64,000 nt of DNA from Erodium maritimum (GCA_963921825.1 OY997593.1:47042039-47106038), one strand, 5' to 3'; shown: positions 1-12,552, numbered from the stretch's first letter. Made by a program: numbers and translations. Notes: generated by a model from the sequence alone, not told the origin.

Positions 1-533
1 TTTTTCTATTTTCTTTTTCTCTTTTTTGTATAAGTTGTCGGCCACCTGTAAGGTACCACCACTCATTTTCCCCCCAAAACTAACACCACCACTTGGTTGA
101 CAAGTGGCAAGGTGGGTCCCACACCCTTTGGAAAATATCTACTTGCTATTTTCCAATCAGATTCGCGAAAATCGGGCGTTTCGGGCCCCGAACGGGCACT
201 TTTCCCAAGAAATTACGAAACTTGACGGGCCACAAGGAAACTGCTCAAATAAGACCGATGTGACGACGGCTAAGCTTTTTGGGTTCAAAACGGTCCTCGA
301 ATGGACCAAAACGTCGCTCGGTTGACTTTTCCAACGAAAAGTCAATATTTCCCAAATTGATCAGAAAGTTGCCCTGAGTCCCCCGGAACTCACTTTGGTC
401 GATAACGGGGTCAACTTAAGTCCAGTATGACCCTCGGGGTCCAATTCCGGTTCAATTCAGTGTCTGCTCAAAATTTTTAAATTTTCCTGTTTTTCGTAGG
501 TTTGACTGACGTTGACCGGGAGTGGTTATTACA
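1..533 (-). mobile_element. S1: terminal part of a long LTR, cut by the window edge
   Basis: The last 533 bases of a long LTR end in TTATTACA, exactly like S7 and S9. The sequence before that end aligns by eye with the terminal 400-500 bases of S3, S7 and S9, including the TGACTGACGTTGACCGG block. The other end (TGTCACGCCCC) lies outside the window, so the TSD cannot be tested; the first five host bases are CTGAG. In the likely sense direction (minus strand) this is the 5' regulatory part of the LTR. No coding potential is seen. Confidence 0.8.
89..510 (-). promoter_or_regulatory. S1 LTR regulatory block: E-box dyad, TCP-like site, evening element, W-box dyad
   Basis: CCACTTG at 89-95 faces CAAGTGG at 101-107. 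GTGGGTCCCAC lies at 112-122. An evening element AAAATATCT lies at 132-140, with a degraded inverted partner next to it. A W-box dyad (GTTGACTTTTC, loop, GAAAAGTC) spans about 321-345, and two more TTGAC cores lie at 489-510. The motif identities are established plant cis-elements (clock MYB, TCP and WRKY binding cores). Function here is inference from their conserved order in sister LTRs. Confidence 0.5.
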
Positions 534-3184
534 CTGAGGGATGGTATGTGGGTGATGAGCCAAGTTGTAGATGCAGGTCAAACTACTTAAACCACCTAGA
601 GACCACCTAGAGCTCTTAAGGAGCAAAACATCGCTGTCTCGGTTGTTCCTTTCATCAACAGCTAGCATAAGATGCCTTTTTACTAGTTCTGATACTCTAT
701 TTTGTTAGACATACGCCCAAATTTTAATATGGATACAACATTATAATAGGCATCGTATGCTACTTTTGGGAATATCGACGGGTTTGATGCGCAGTTTGAA
801 GCTGAGATGGAAGGGTTATCAATTGATCTAGTAAGTTTTCTTTTTTATGTAGTTCACCATTTACATATACCATTACGCGTTATACACTCACATAATTATT
901 AATTGTGTTGTTGTGCAGGTTCTTATGGCCATTCTTAAAAGTCATCATTACACAGTCTTGTGTATAGACTTGAAGAAGTATAAGGCCGAAGTATTGGACA
1001 ACTATATTTCTAAAGAATTGGATGTCGTCTGATATGGTGACGTCCATAACGTAATGGTATGCTTCTTTTTTCCGTTCATTTGGTTTAAAACATGTGTGCA
1101 TGACGTTATATTAATTCTGGTGACGTTAATTTTAATAGCGGAACAAGATTGCTGACATGTCACGCCCCAAATCCGGTTTTGACCGAACTCGAGACGTGAA
1201 CTAAAATAATGATAATAAAGTAAGAAATATTTCAATGAAATAAACTCCAACAATGGTTCAAACTTATAAATCCTGATAATAAGAGTGAAATGCTCAAAAT
1301 TCAAGTAAAGAAGTTTAGTACAAAAAGAAAGTACGTCACTGGACAACCCAAAAACAAGGACTCTCGCCAGGCTCCCCAGCTCTGAGACGTCCTCTAAACC
1401 AACTCACGATCAAAACCTGTACAACAGTAGAAAAAGTGGGGTGAGCTTTTGCTCGGTAGGAAAAAAGTAGTAAAGGGAGTGAGCAATTACTCATAGCCAA
1501 GGATACCCGTTCGATTATGGCATAATAGTAAGTAGTGACAAAGGCCGATTAAGCCAGTGACTCAAAGTCCACACTTGGCCTCGCTCGGGAACAACCCGGA
1601 AATCAAACTCGATACTGAACAGGCACTCAAACATAAATGTATTCAAATCACAGAGAATCACACAACAGGTATAAGTAACCACAGAAAACCAACACAGATC
1701 AACACAGAGAGTAATATCGTTAGCAACCACCTCCACCTGTGGTATTCCAGAGCAATGTGCCGGCTTCCATGGCCCGGCTCACCATATCGTACCGAACTCG
1801 ACATCGGCCTAAATATCTTCCCGGAATACACAGCATCGGGGTACGACTCATAATATAGCGGACCGGAATCCTCCTTCGGTCGGGTATATCTTCCCGTACC
1901 ACGGGGCACAAATCACATCACACATACCATACCGGAACACTCATCGGTATAAACATTGCTTTGGAACACCCTCCTCGGCTCTAGATCCCTTGTACCAGAA
2001 TCACACATGCAGCACATGTATCGCACTGGAACCAATCCTCGGCCTGGATATCCTATACCGGAATCCTCCATTGTATAAATATCATACCGGAAGCCTCGGT
2101 CTAGATATCTATGTCGGAACCATCCATCGATATAGATATCGGACCGGAACACACCGCCTCGGAACATATCGTGCCGGAACAGCATCAGCCACGATATCGG
2201 ACCGGAACAACATCCTCAAACATATCATACCGAACATATCACACCGGCATACCATACCGAACAATCTTACCGAACACACCACATCGGTCTATCAATCACC
2301 CGATCATATCACAAGACAATAATTCACACTAACATTCACCACGTTCTCATAGCATATCATGATCCTTGATTTAACATCGGACCTACCACATATCAAGCAT
2401 TACAAACTACTAGTTACAACAAACACAACCAACACACAATCCTACGAGCCCAACTAGGGACCCACATGTGATAAAACAGCACGACAATTCCCACACCTAC
2501 GGCACGACATGGCCGCAAGTGGTTCCATATTTATATGACTACGCTAGTTATTCACATCCTACCTACGAGTCTATATTATATCGAGAATTTGTAACCTCTA
2601 TGCATACTAGTAACTTTCCGCAATTAAATCGGTATTCGCTACTTTTCCCTACCTCAACCGCTATCCAAACGTGAACGATCACGAGTCGCCTAGTAGCCTC
2701 CTCCGCCGTGCTCGGGAACAACGTCTAAGATTACAAGTAATCCGAGAATTAATAATAATTCAAGGGTGGTTCAAATAGAGAAATAATCAAACTAACCCCC
2801 AATTACTCAACTTGTCAAAATGGGCCCGGAAGGCCCATTTTCCTCGGAATACGGAAAACGTCCCTCGGGACTCCGAAAATTTCCCTTTTTGTTTCTATCG
2901 TTTCTAATTAAATTTACTTGTTCCAACGCACTTGCCGGAATCAAATTCCGATGTCAGAGCGTTCTAAAACCGCAATTAAAGTTTCTAAACTACAAATTCT
3001 GAATTTCCACGAATCACTTCCATAATTCGTTTCGGGTGTGAATTTTCGATCCGGGGATCACCCAAGACCACCCGAACACGAAACACCCGCTCCCCGGCCG
3101 AGTGGGCCCCACGGCCCAACGTGGACCGTGGGTGGCCGGACCGGACCGCCACCGTGTGGCCGGTCACGGTTCCGTGCCCCCCTT

Positions 3185-5042
3185 CTAATTAGCATTTAAT
3201 TCCGAGTGAGTTTTTAGAAACCAAAATTAAATACCAAACGACATTCCTTTATTATGTCGTTTGCAATTCCTTTAGGTCTCTTAAAACTTCCCTTTTTTTC
3301 CCCGAGTTGCAGACCCTGCCTATCTTCGATTCTCTGTCCATATTCAACATTTTTTCTCCGGCCGCCTAACTCCGCCTTTCTCCGCCTAAACACCATCAAG
3401 TCGGACGGCCGACTTGTCCCGCCCGATCTGCCTTAGTCGTGGCGCTAAGTATGATTTCCGCGCCTAGGCGGACGCCTAAGACGCCTTTTACAACCATGAC
3501 AGTCTCTTCTCCGGTCATGCCCAAGCCAGCTAAACAATACGAGTAAATCTGAAGCAACACCAAGGAGCTCAAGGTCTCATCCTTCTTTAAAGCTGGCGTC
3601 ATCAAGTTTCACAACAGTTACCAATTTATTTCCTAAGCATTTCATTATTTTTGAATATATATACTCACTCAATTTATTCATATTACATATATTGGTTTTG
3701 GTGAAATGCTATATGTTTTTACTGAACTGTTGTCGAAAATTTAGGCGGGCAAAATGGAAATGTTGGCCAATCTTTGCCGAAAATTTAGGTGGGGAAAATG
3801 TTGCCAAATGTTTTTGAGAGGTTCCAAAAGGCATGATATATACCCCTCTCATATCTATACTTCTAACAAATTTCACTCATGAGCTTCTACCTCTATTATG
3901 CAGATTTCTTGCCTCCAATGCTACCTCTGTTCATTACTCCGGCAACCTAGATGTACCTACTGCAAGTCTCCAGAACAAGTATTGAGTAAGTTTGCTCTGG
4001 TTTTACTTGTTTTGTTTCAGAACAGAGTATACTCAATCCTCATATGCTATTCCATTTGGTTATTTTTTTTAACCCTTTTCAATCTCTTTAATCCTCAGCT
4101 CTTATACCCCTCCGATGTCCACAACCGGCCTTTACCGTCGACCACCGTATCGTCACTCCAGCAACATCAACATATCCACGACCTCCTTTAATTAAATGAT
4201 TATGAGACCTTGTAAATGACACTCTGTACTGGTTTTGAACTCGCAAAAAGTAATTTAGTTTTGGCTTCCATTATGGATTGTTTCAGTTTCAATAGAGAAC
4301 ACAGATGTCTCATTTTTTAATCCCCTTCATTTTGATACTATTAGTCTTAAATCTACACTCATACATAGCAAACACAACTCTTTGGTGTGGGGTTTCTTTT
4401 ATTTTTCCTTTGTTTTTGGAGAGTGGGTAGGTTTTTATGTATAGGCTTGAGTGTACTTCTGGTGTTTTTTTTTTGTTTCTCCTGGTTGCCTTGTTGCTCT
4501 TTCTTTTTGCTGCAGGTCTGAGATGGTTTACAACTGATGACAATGGGGCTGCATTCACCTGAAGGTTATGCAGTAAATTCTGGTCACTTGTTTGACTCAG
4601 CTCAGAGGAGTTTGGACTGCTTCTCTCACTCATACTTGCTGGTTCTATCTTCTTCTAAGAACTAGTTCTGAATTTCAAGAGAAATGGCTCGGTCTTGGGG
4701 GGTTGTGGTATCTAGGTACTGATTTGGTTGGGTGTTTATTTCCCTTTTGGCTATATTTCTAACACTTGTTGGTGGGTTGGGGGATAGCTTGTTTTTTTAT
4801 CGGTGATCTTGTTTTTGTTTCATTACACTTGTTGGGGGATTAGTTTTCAAATGATAGGTATTGACTTGGAGGTCAAGTTATTGGTGCCTTGGAGGACAAG
4901 TCACTGTTGTGTTTTTAGGGCTTACAATTGGAAGTTCCTTTGTTTGTATTATTGAGGGGAATTCATCCCCTTTCATTGGGGTTTCATCCAAAAAACCATT
5001 TGATTTTAATCTAATGCTAGCTTTCCAAAAAAAAAAATTGTT
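3185..5042. other. Foreign sequence inside S2, unassigned
   Basis: This AT-rich stretch interrupts the LTR homology of S2. It has a short perfect dyad (AAACGACAT...ATGTCGTTT near 3237-3264) and two similar copies of a GAAAATTTAGGYGGG block near 3738 and 3779. I recognise no protein in it. It is probably cargo or remnant of the CACTA-type element whose right end lies at 5985, because no CACTA start is visible at its left edge. Confidence 0.4.
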
Positions 5043-5985
5043 TGTGACAAACTAATCGGGACACGCCACAATAAGTTTTGCAAGGAAGGACAAAATTATG
5101 TCGCAAACATAAATGTGATGGGATTGTTTGAGTTTATTCGATCATAAATGCGACGAGAGTGTTTGAGTTTGTCACATACATAAATGCGACGGAGGACATA
5201 AATGCGACGAGGCTCCAATTATGTTTGTCGATTTTCGCTATAAGCGATGACTTATATGCAACAATCTTATTTGCGACGAGTCATTTGTCACATATATTAT
5301 AAGCGACACAGAAAATGTTAAATACAACGAGTCGGAAGTATGTCGTATATAACGACATTCGGCGTAGTGACCATAGATGTAGCCACAGAGGATTGAAACC
5401 TCGAAGACTACATATACGTGGTCGTAGAGGTTATGATATACAATCATCTGCGACACCAGTTATGGAGTCGTAGATGATTGTATATCATAACCTCTGTGAC
5501 CACAAACATGTAGTTGTAGAGGATAGAACATACCACCCTCTACGACACCATAGATGTAGTCATAGAGGATTGAAACCTCCACGACTACTTCTACATGGTC
5601 GTAAGGGTTATGATATACAATCCTCTCTGACTCCATCGTTGTAGTCGTAGAGGTTATGACATACTACTTCTCTGACGGTATCTTTGATGTTGTAGGAGTT
5701 ATTTATCTCTACGACATCATATAAGTCGTTGTAGGAGTTATTTATCTCTACGATGTCATATAAGTCGTTGTAGGAGTAATTTATCTCTATGACGCCATAT
5801 AAGTCGTCGTAGAGGCTTTAACTACTACGACAACAATGTATGTAGTCGTAGAGGTGAAATGGCGACGACCTACAGTGCGACTCCGGGTTATGGAGTCGTA
5901 GAAGTTACTAAGAAACTTCTGCGACTACATAAGAGGCCTATGCGACTCCATAATAGAGTCGCAGAAGCTACTTTTCCTTGTAGTG
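5043..5985. mobile_element. CACTA-type transposon remnants (two right-hand termini)
   Basis: The right end reads CTTTTCCTTGTAGTG, the reverse complement of a CACTACAAGGAAAAG terminus, at 5971-5985. A second terminus, reverse complement CACTACGCCGAATGTC, ends at 5369. Between and before them lie dense short repeats in both orientations (GCGACTCC, GTCGTAGAGG, TAAATGCGACG), the arrangement expected of CACTA subterminal regions. No left terminus or transposase was found, so this is a truncated or nested pair. LTR homology resumes directly after 5985. Confidence 0.65.
5426..5495. repeat. Near-perfect long hairpin
   Basis: A 29-base arm at 5426-5454 pairs with 5467-5495 with one mismatch, separated by 12 bases. 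Copies of the arm sequence recur at 5600-5660, so this is the strongest member of the local inverted subterminal repeats of the CACTA-type remnant. Confidence 0.85.
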
Positions 5986-6657
5986 ATGGCCGGTTATACC
6001 CCCCCGGTGACCGGAATTTCCGGTGACTGGCCGGAGCTCCGGCGAACCTCCGGTCGCCGGAAAAACAACCCCCTTTTCTTCAAAAAGTTCCTAACAAGCT
6101 CTAGATTCTCCAAAACTCAATTGTTAAGTTCTAAAACCTCAAAATTAACCTCAACAACTCCAAAAAATTCAAACCCAAAGTGGGTTTTATCCAAATAATA
6201 ACAAACTCAATTGATTTCCATCAAACTCTTCCACTTTCTCTCCACAATCATCTATTTAACCATCAAAACCCCAAACCCATAACACCCAAGTCTTGTTAAA
6301 GCAATTTCTACCAAAACGGAATGGGTAGATGGTGAAGAAAATGGAAGAAAATGAGGGTTTTGGGGTAGAATTCGAGTGAAAGGATGCACTTTTCTTCTCT
6401 TCTTCTCCGTTCTTCTTCTTCAAGCTATGAAGGCTTCACACACACACACTCTCTCTATAAGTTTCGGCCAACACAATGAAAAATGCTTAATTTGTTGCCC
6501 ACATGTGTCCTTTAACCTAAAGGGTAAATGTCCCTTTCGTCCCTTTTTGTCTTTTTCCCCCTTAAGCCAAAAGGTGAGGTTAAATGAGTCTTTTTACACT
6601 CTTTTCTTCTCCTCCAAGACACATGCACATGTGTCCATGTGAGGTCCACCTCTACCC

Positions 6658-6831
6658 AAAATATCTCAGCTCAAATTAAATTAATTCGTTAAGACCCCTA
6701 ATTCGACCTAGTTTGACCCAAGTTTAACTTTTTCGCAAAATTACATATTTGAAAGGAAAGCTTTTTGGGTCCCGGAAAGGTCCCGAATGACTCCCGGAGT
6801 GATCGGTTGACTTTTCCGGTAGAAAGTCAAC
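6658..6831 (-). promoter_or_regulatory. S2 LTR regulatory block: evening element and W-box dyad
   Basis: AAAATATCT lies at 6658-6666 and GTTGACTTT...AAAGTCAAC at 6806-6831. These sit at the same relative places as in the other evening-element LTRs even though S2 is the most diverged copy. Confidence 0.45.
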
Positions 6832-7331
6832 TTTCCCCAAATCTCACCGGTTCGACCGGTGTCGACCGAGGGCGGTTCTTACAATGACATCATATTCGAG
6901 CATGATATAATTCTGGCGTGTAGAATCAGAGATGCTCCAATAGTCCGTCTACCACTACACTGGGTGTCACCAAGCAACAAAGATGACTGTGGGATTTATG
7001 CTATGTGGCATATGGAGTCGTATCTTGGGCAGGGTAGATGGACGGCTGTGTTGGAAATGGGAGATGTAAGTTTCGTAGAGCTTCACTCGATTTTAAGACT
7101 ATTATATTAGGTTATTCTTTATATGCACATACATAACTTGTGGAACATCATGGGTTTCAAGATCGTCAAATGTCATTGATCAGACGTTGGTTCACGTACA
7201 AGCTGATGACATTCGAGCTGAATAAGGCGTTATCTGCACAGGAGAAGAAATTGAAGAAGTTCTTACACGGGTATGATGAAGATTTCATGTTCACTCCGAA
7301 ATTCAAGGCTTTCTTGCAACGCAAGCGTTGA

Positions 7332-8149
7332 TCAGATACTTTATGCCCTATTATTGATATGGTTACAATGACTTATGATTTTGAACTGTTTTTGGTATGA
7401 TATGCTTGCGCCGCATGCGATGAACGATATTCAGAACTATGGTTTATATACATTTATTTATCAGACCAATATTTATTGCTTTTAGACTTACATATCATGA
7501 AATTGTTTGTTGATTTGTTTAATACATGGTCCACCGTCATTTCACTTAAGGATTGATATGAATTACACTATTCTCATTTACAAATATATTTTTTCATAAT
7601 ATCTTTTACCTAAATATTTACACTTACATATTATATTTATTTTATTACACATCAATCATATGGTTTTACATATAAATTGATATATTTATTTATCAGACCA
7701 ATTTTTATTGCTTTCAGAGTTACATATCATGAAATTGTCTGTTGATTCATCTAAAAACATGGTTCAATATTCTTTTACATAACAACTCATATGAGTTTAC
7801 AGTATTCCCATATAAACATATTTTTATATAATATTTTTACCCAAATTTTTACACTTACAAATCACATGTAACTTATTACATATCAATACACATCAAATAT
7901 ATGGTTCACTATTCTTTTGCATATGAATTGGTATGAATTACACTATTTTTATATACAAATATATTTATACATATATTTTTTTTTACCAAATATTTACACT
8001 TACATATCTTATATACTGTATTACACATCAATACACATCAATATGAGATTTGCAGAGTCATCAAATGATAGTTTTTTTAGTTTTACACAGTTGAGATCAG
8101 AGCCATACATATGGCAGTTATATATGATGCATGATGATATCAACACATT
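7332..8149. other. AT-rich sequence after the Ulp1 gene
   Basis: No gene is seen. Two diverged copies of a segment (TTTATTTATCAGACCAATWTTTAT and following) occur near 7450 and 7690, and a third similar tract near 7870-8040, suggesting old local duplication. It probably belongs to the transposon carrying the Ulp1 gene. Confidence 0.5.
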
Positions 8150-9310
8150 TTGCGTCGAACACGTGTAACTGATCAGTTAAGATCATCACAATACAAAGCA
8201 ATATTAATTAAAAGTACTCATTATCCTAATCATCTACACAGTAGGCACACGGAACGACAGTGTCTTTTCCATCATGACCGTAACAGTGTCACGTCTTATC
8301 AAACACGTCGGTTCAGCATGTTAAATAGGGGTCGTCATGTCACGCCCCGAATTCGGTATAACCGGACCCAGAACGCGAACGATAAAACACTAAAACGATT
8401 TTGAAACATTTTAATAAATCACTTAAATTCACCACTTAAGTTAATCAAAATAGTATTTTACAACTGAAAATACGTCCAAAACAAGCGGACAAAAACAAAG
8501 CGTATGCGCTAAACTCCCAAAAACCCGGACTCCCGCTCCCAGCTCTTCAAGCTTCGAGAGTTCCCCCTATACCGTCTCGCGACCAGTACCTGTAGGAAAA
8601 GCAGTTAGGGGTGAGCATTCGCTCACCACCACGGATACCAGACTGACTACAACATACTAGCAGAAAATGCCGGAAACACCACCAACAAACCAAACACCGG
8701 GGACTACTATCCCCAAACTCAAGTAACCCGACTGTCACACGAAAACTGTTAGTTTCCCCAACCAACTCAATCCCAGACGCGTAATGTAGACCCGACACAG
8801 CGGTTACGACCTCCACCAAAGACGCAAAAGATAACCACGCAACACCCAAGATCACAAAGGATCACACACAACAAAAAAGATCACAAAGGATCGCACACAA
8901 CAAACAAGATCACAAAGGATCGCACTCCAGCTACTCAGTGCCGGTTGCTAACCGGCTGGGCTTGAGCCTGCCCCACGCTACTTCCCCCGAACGCAGTCGG
9001 GCCGGGCGGTCGACCTGTTAGCGATAAATTGCGCAATACTTCTCCGATAGCTAGTCGGAAGGGGAGCCGCCCTCCATCGCCGAAGAATGCACAAATTTAC
9101 CGGTGGTTAACCCGGAAGGCTAGCCAACACCCACGCGCGCGACCACATGACCCCTTTATTGTCAGGCGGGCCCCCAACCTCGTTGTAGAAGAATGCACAA
9201 CTTTACCGATGGTTAGTCGGAAGGCTAGCCAACCCCCACGCGCGCGACCATAGGACCCCTTTATTGTCAGGCGGGCCCCCAACCTCAGGCAATCACAATC
9301 AACACCTAAG

Positions 9311-10425
9311 GTTCAACACCCCAAAGTCACTCATGGACACCCACGACACACCAACAGTAATACACGGGTCAACACCCCAAAGGCACTCATGGCCACCCAC
9401 GACACACCAACAGTAATACACGGGTCAACACTCCAAAGGCACACATGGCCACCCACGACACACCAACAGTAATACACGGGTCAACACCCCAAAGGAACTC
9501 ATGGCCACCTAAGACACACCAACAGTAATACACGGGTCAACACCCCAAAGGCACACATGGCCACCCACGACACACCAACAGTAATACACGGGTCAACACC
9601 CCAAAGGCACACATGACCACCCACGACACACCAACAGTAATACACGGGTCAACACCCAAAGGCACACATGACCACCCACGACACACCAACAGTAATACAC
9701 GGGTCAACACCCCAAAGGCACACATGACCACCCACGACACACCAACAGTAATACACGGGTCAACACCCCAAAGGCACTCATGGCCACCCACGACACACCA
9801 ACAGTAATACACGGGTCAACACCCCAAAGGCACACATGGCCACCCACGACACACCAACAGTAATACACGGGTCAACACCCCAAAGGCACACATGGCCACC
9901 CACGACACACCAACAGTAACACACGGGTTCAACACCCCAAAGGCACACCTGACACTCACGACACACAAACAGTAAAAACACGGGTCCAACACCCCAAAGG
10001 CACTCATGGCCACCCACGACACACCAACAGTAATACACGGGTCAACACCCCAAAGGCACACATGACCACCCACGACACACCAACAGTAATACACGGGTCA
10101 ACACCCCAAAGGTACACCTGACCACCCACGACACACAAACAGTAAAAACACGGGTTCAACTCCCCACGTGCACTCATGGCCGCCCACGACACACAAAAAG
10201 TAAAAACACGGGTTCAACTCCCCACGGGCACTCATGGCCACCCAAGACACACAAACGGTAAAATACAGGTTCAACTCCCCACATGCACTCATGGCCACCC
10301 AAGACACACAAACAGTAAAATATGAATTCAACTCCCCACGGGCACTCATGGCCACCCAAGACACACAACGGTAAAATACGGGTTCAACTCCCCACAGGCA
10401 TTCATGGCCACCCACAACCACAAAC
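9311..10425. repeat. 56-bp minisatellite, about 20 copies, inside S3
   Basis: The unit carries TACACGGGTCAACACCCC, then AAAGGCACWCATGGCCACCC and a CACACCAACAGTAA tail. Exact spacing is 56 bases between successive TACACGGG starts (9361, 9417, 9473). The left two thirds are nearly identical; the last seven or so units (after 10140) are more diverged. Shorter arrays of related units sit at the same place in S5, S7, S8 and S9, so this is a family-specific array that expanded in S3. Confidence 0.95.
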
Positions 10426-11701
10426 AATTCAATCAACCTCCGGGCACAACCAAATGCCACCAGTATTTCTATTGTTCGATAAGCTCACTTATCGTACGAC
10501 ACTACTAAGTGTCACATGCCTTTCTATTGTTCGATACATTCACGTATCAAACGACATCACTAAGTGTCGCCTTCATTTCTAGCGTTCGATAAACCTACTC
10601 ATCCTACGACACCACTAGGTGTCACATGCATTTCTACTGTTAACTTTCCCTAGTCAAGGCCGAGATCCGGCTACTTTTCCTTACCTCGTAACGCTTTCCC
10701 AAAAGTCCACGCCCAAGCTCCGACGTGCTTGCGATCACTCGCCTAGCTTTCCCTTGCCGCGGTCCTCGACACGATCTAACAAGATTACTATTAAAACACT
10801 TTTTAAGTTTGCAGACAAAGCTAAATTTTAATGAATTTGACGCCCAAACTCAACCCCGACAATGTCAATCACTCCCTAACTTCCCAATTACTCGACATTG
10901 TCAATAATGGGCCCTGAAAAGCCCGATTCGTCCGGCTCGGCGAATCTGTCCGGGATTGGAAAACGCCCTTCCGGGGCTCCGAAAATTCCCGTTTTCGTTT
11001 CTACGATCTTAGAATAATTCAAGGATTCCAACGCAATCGACGGAATCAATTTCCGACTTCCGAGCAATTTAATTCGCGTTTCAAGTTTCTAAACCCGTCA
11101 TTTCCAACTTTTACAATTTAATTCCAAAATTTGTTCCGGGGGTGGATGTTACTTGGGGATCGTCCTAAACACCCCGAACACGAAAACCTGAGACCCGAAC
11201 ATGTGGGCACCACCCGGCCACCCTTAGCCGTTGGTGGCTGGACCGGTTTTGGACCGGTTCACCACCATGGTGGCCGGTCCTAGCTCCGGCCAACCACCAC
11301 CCACGGTGACCGAAGCTCCCCCGAGCCTCCGGTCACTGGAAACCGCTCATTTTTCGCTCCAAAGCGCCTCCAACGAACTCCACACCTCAACTCAACCATA
11401 GTCTACTCGTTTCAACCAAAACCCTAACTTTTAAACATATGAAAACGAAAATCAATTAGGTTATCACCGTAGGGAATGATGACGGGAGCTTGATTCTTCG
11501 ACCGTTGAGACGATCCGTCGGTTAGATCGTCGGGAAATCAAAAAACTCTCCCCTTTTCCTTCTCTTTTTCCTCTTCCTTATCTCCTTCTTCTCTCTTCTT
11601 TCTCTCTCTTCTTTTCTTTTTTTTTTTCTCTTTTTTTTGAAGTGTGGCCGACCACCCCTCACCTCTCATCCTTTTGTTTTGTTCAATATTACCTAACACC
11701 A

Positions 11702-11957
11702 CCACTTGTGTGACAAGTGGCAAGTGGGTCCCATCCCTTTTGGAAAATATCTTCAAGATATTTTTCAGTCAGATTTGCGAAATTCGGCCGTCTCGGGCCC
11801 CGAACGGGCCCATTTTCCTAGAGATTACGAAACTTCAGGGTTACAAGGAAACGGCTCAACTAAGACCGTTGTAACGACGGATAATATTTTTGGATCCAAA
11901 ACGGGTCTCGAACGGACCAGAACGTCGCTCCGTTGACTTTTCCAGCAAAAAGTCAAC
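11702..11957 (-). promoter_or_regulatory. S3 LTR regulatory block with paired inverted evening elements
   Basis: CCACTTG at 11702-11708 faces CAAGTGG at 11714-11720, followed by GTGGGTCCCA. Two perfect evening elements face each other: AAAATATCT at 11744-11752 and AGATATTTT at 11756-11764. A W-box dyad spans 11932-11957. More TTGAC/GTCAA cores follow up to the LTR end. Confidence 0.55.
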
Positions 11958-12552
11958 ATTTCCTAAATTGGTCAGAAAGTTGCCCTGAGTCCCCCAGAAC
12001 TCACTTTGGTCGATATCGGGGTCAACTCAAGTCCGATATGACCCTCGGGGTCAAATTCAGGTTCATTTAGGTGTCTGTCCAAAAATTTTAAATTTTCCTG
12101 TTTTTCGCCGATTTGACTAGCGTTGACCGGGAGTGGTTCTTACACGTCATGTGTGGGTAGATGACGTCACTTTTTCTCTTACCCACACAATGTATAAGTG
12201 GTCATTTCCTCCCTTTGATACCGACATTAACTGGTGTGATAGTGGCTTCTCTCCTCCATCACAACACTTTAGCAGTGATGACGACGACGCGACGTCGAAG
12301 ACCCCATTCTCAGATCTTGACAATCACCCTTTCACTTCTGACGACGATGTTGGTTCAGAATCTAACCCCGAAGTCGTCTCTTCGAAGCATCGTAAACTGA
12401 ATCCACCATCTGATTCTGATGACTCTGAAGAAGAGTTGTCCGAAGAGGAAGACCCGGACGAGAAGGAGTCAGAGAAAGACGATGGCGAGGAAGCTGATGA
12501 CGAGGAAGATGGAGAGGGATCGGAGGAGGACGACGATGATGGAAGTTGGTAG

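Larger units (their letters stand above)
1158..6883 (-). mobile_element. S2: solo LTR, 5.7 kb including a nested insertion
   Basis: It starts TGTCACGCCCC and ends GGTTCTTACA. The TSD is TGACA at 1153-1157 and again at 6885-6889, with one extra A (6884) at the right junction. Blocks shared with S3, S7 and S9 run from 2800 to about 3180 (GGGCCCGGAAGG, ACTCCGAAAATT and GTGGGCCCCA motifs) and resume at 5986. The 2.8 kb between them is foreign and ends in a CACTA-type terminus. S2 is the most diverged copy of the family and lacks a clean splice donor and acceptor. Orientation is inferred from the sister copies. Confidence 0.8.
781..7331 (+). pseudogene. Ulp1-like cysteine protease gene of a plant transposon, split by S2
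   Basis: Four exon-like pieces read in one direction: 781-830 (ends before GTAAGT), 919 to about 1055 (after TTGTGCAG), 1139-1157 joined to 6890-7065, and about 7135-7331. The second contains HHYTVLCIDLKKY, matching the catalytic-histidine region of Ulp1 C48 proteases. The third contains NKDDCGIYAMWHMESYL, with the catalytic cysteine in DDCG. The frame runs across the S2 insertion when one TSD copy is removed, so S2 landed in an exon. A TGA at 1030-1032 breaks exon two. Ulp1 domains are common in plant Mutator- and CACTA-type elements, so this is more likely a transposon gene than a cellular SUMO protease. Upstream exons were not found. Confidence 0.72.
8338..12144 (-). mobile_element. S3: solo LTR, 3.8 kb, TSD CGTCA
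   Basis: It starts TGTCACGCCCC at 8338 and ends GGTTCTTACA at 12144. A perfect TSD, CGTCA, occurs at 8333-8337 and 12145-12149. On the minus strand it carries a regulatory block (11702-11957), a purine-rich leader (complement of 11530-11640), a donor CTACG|GTGATA at 11467, a 2.88-kb intron-like body with the largest minisatellite of the window, and an acceptor TTTTCCTACAG at 8590. No internal retroelement or protein frame is present. Confidence 0.93.
8150..12552 (+). pseudogene. Acidic open frame of unknown function, split in frame by S3
   Basis: An open frame at 8150-8337 continues at 12150-12552 in the same phase once S3 and one TSD copy are set aside, giving about 195 codons. The N-terminal third is basic and rich in R, H and S. 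The C-terminal half is extremely acidic (runs of D and E from about 12280 to 12536, ending SEEDDDDGSW) and stops at TAG. No domain is recognised and the true start is unknown. It lies downstream of the Ulp1 gene on the same strand, so it may be a second gene of the same transposon. The clean in-frame continuation argues that it was coding when S3 inserted. Confidence 0.45.

Noticed and set aside
3898-4191. Cys-containing 97-codon frame as a zinc-finger gene
   Set aside because: Cysteine spacing fits no finger I know, and the stretch lies in the unassigned insert inside S2 with no other gene signals.
9311-10425. CRISPR-like repeat array
   Set aside because: Units are contiguous tandem copies without unique spacers, in plant DNA inside an LTR.
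9537-10460. Long minus-strand open frames with Cys/Trp/Gly-rich repeated residues
   Set aside because: They are translations of the 56-bp minisatellite. 56 is not a multiple of three, so several frames stay open by chance, with no start context or domain.
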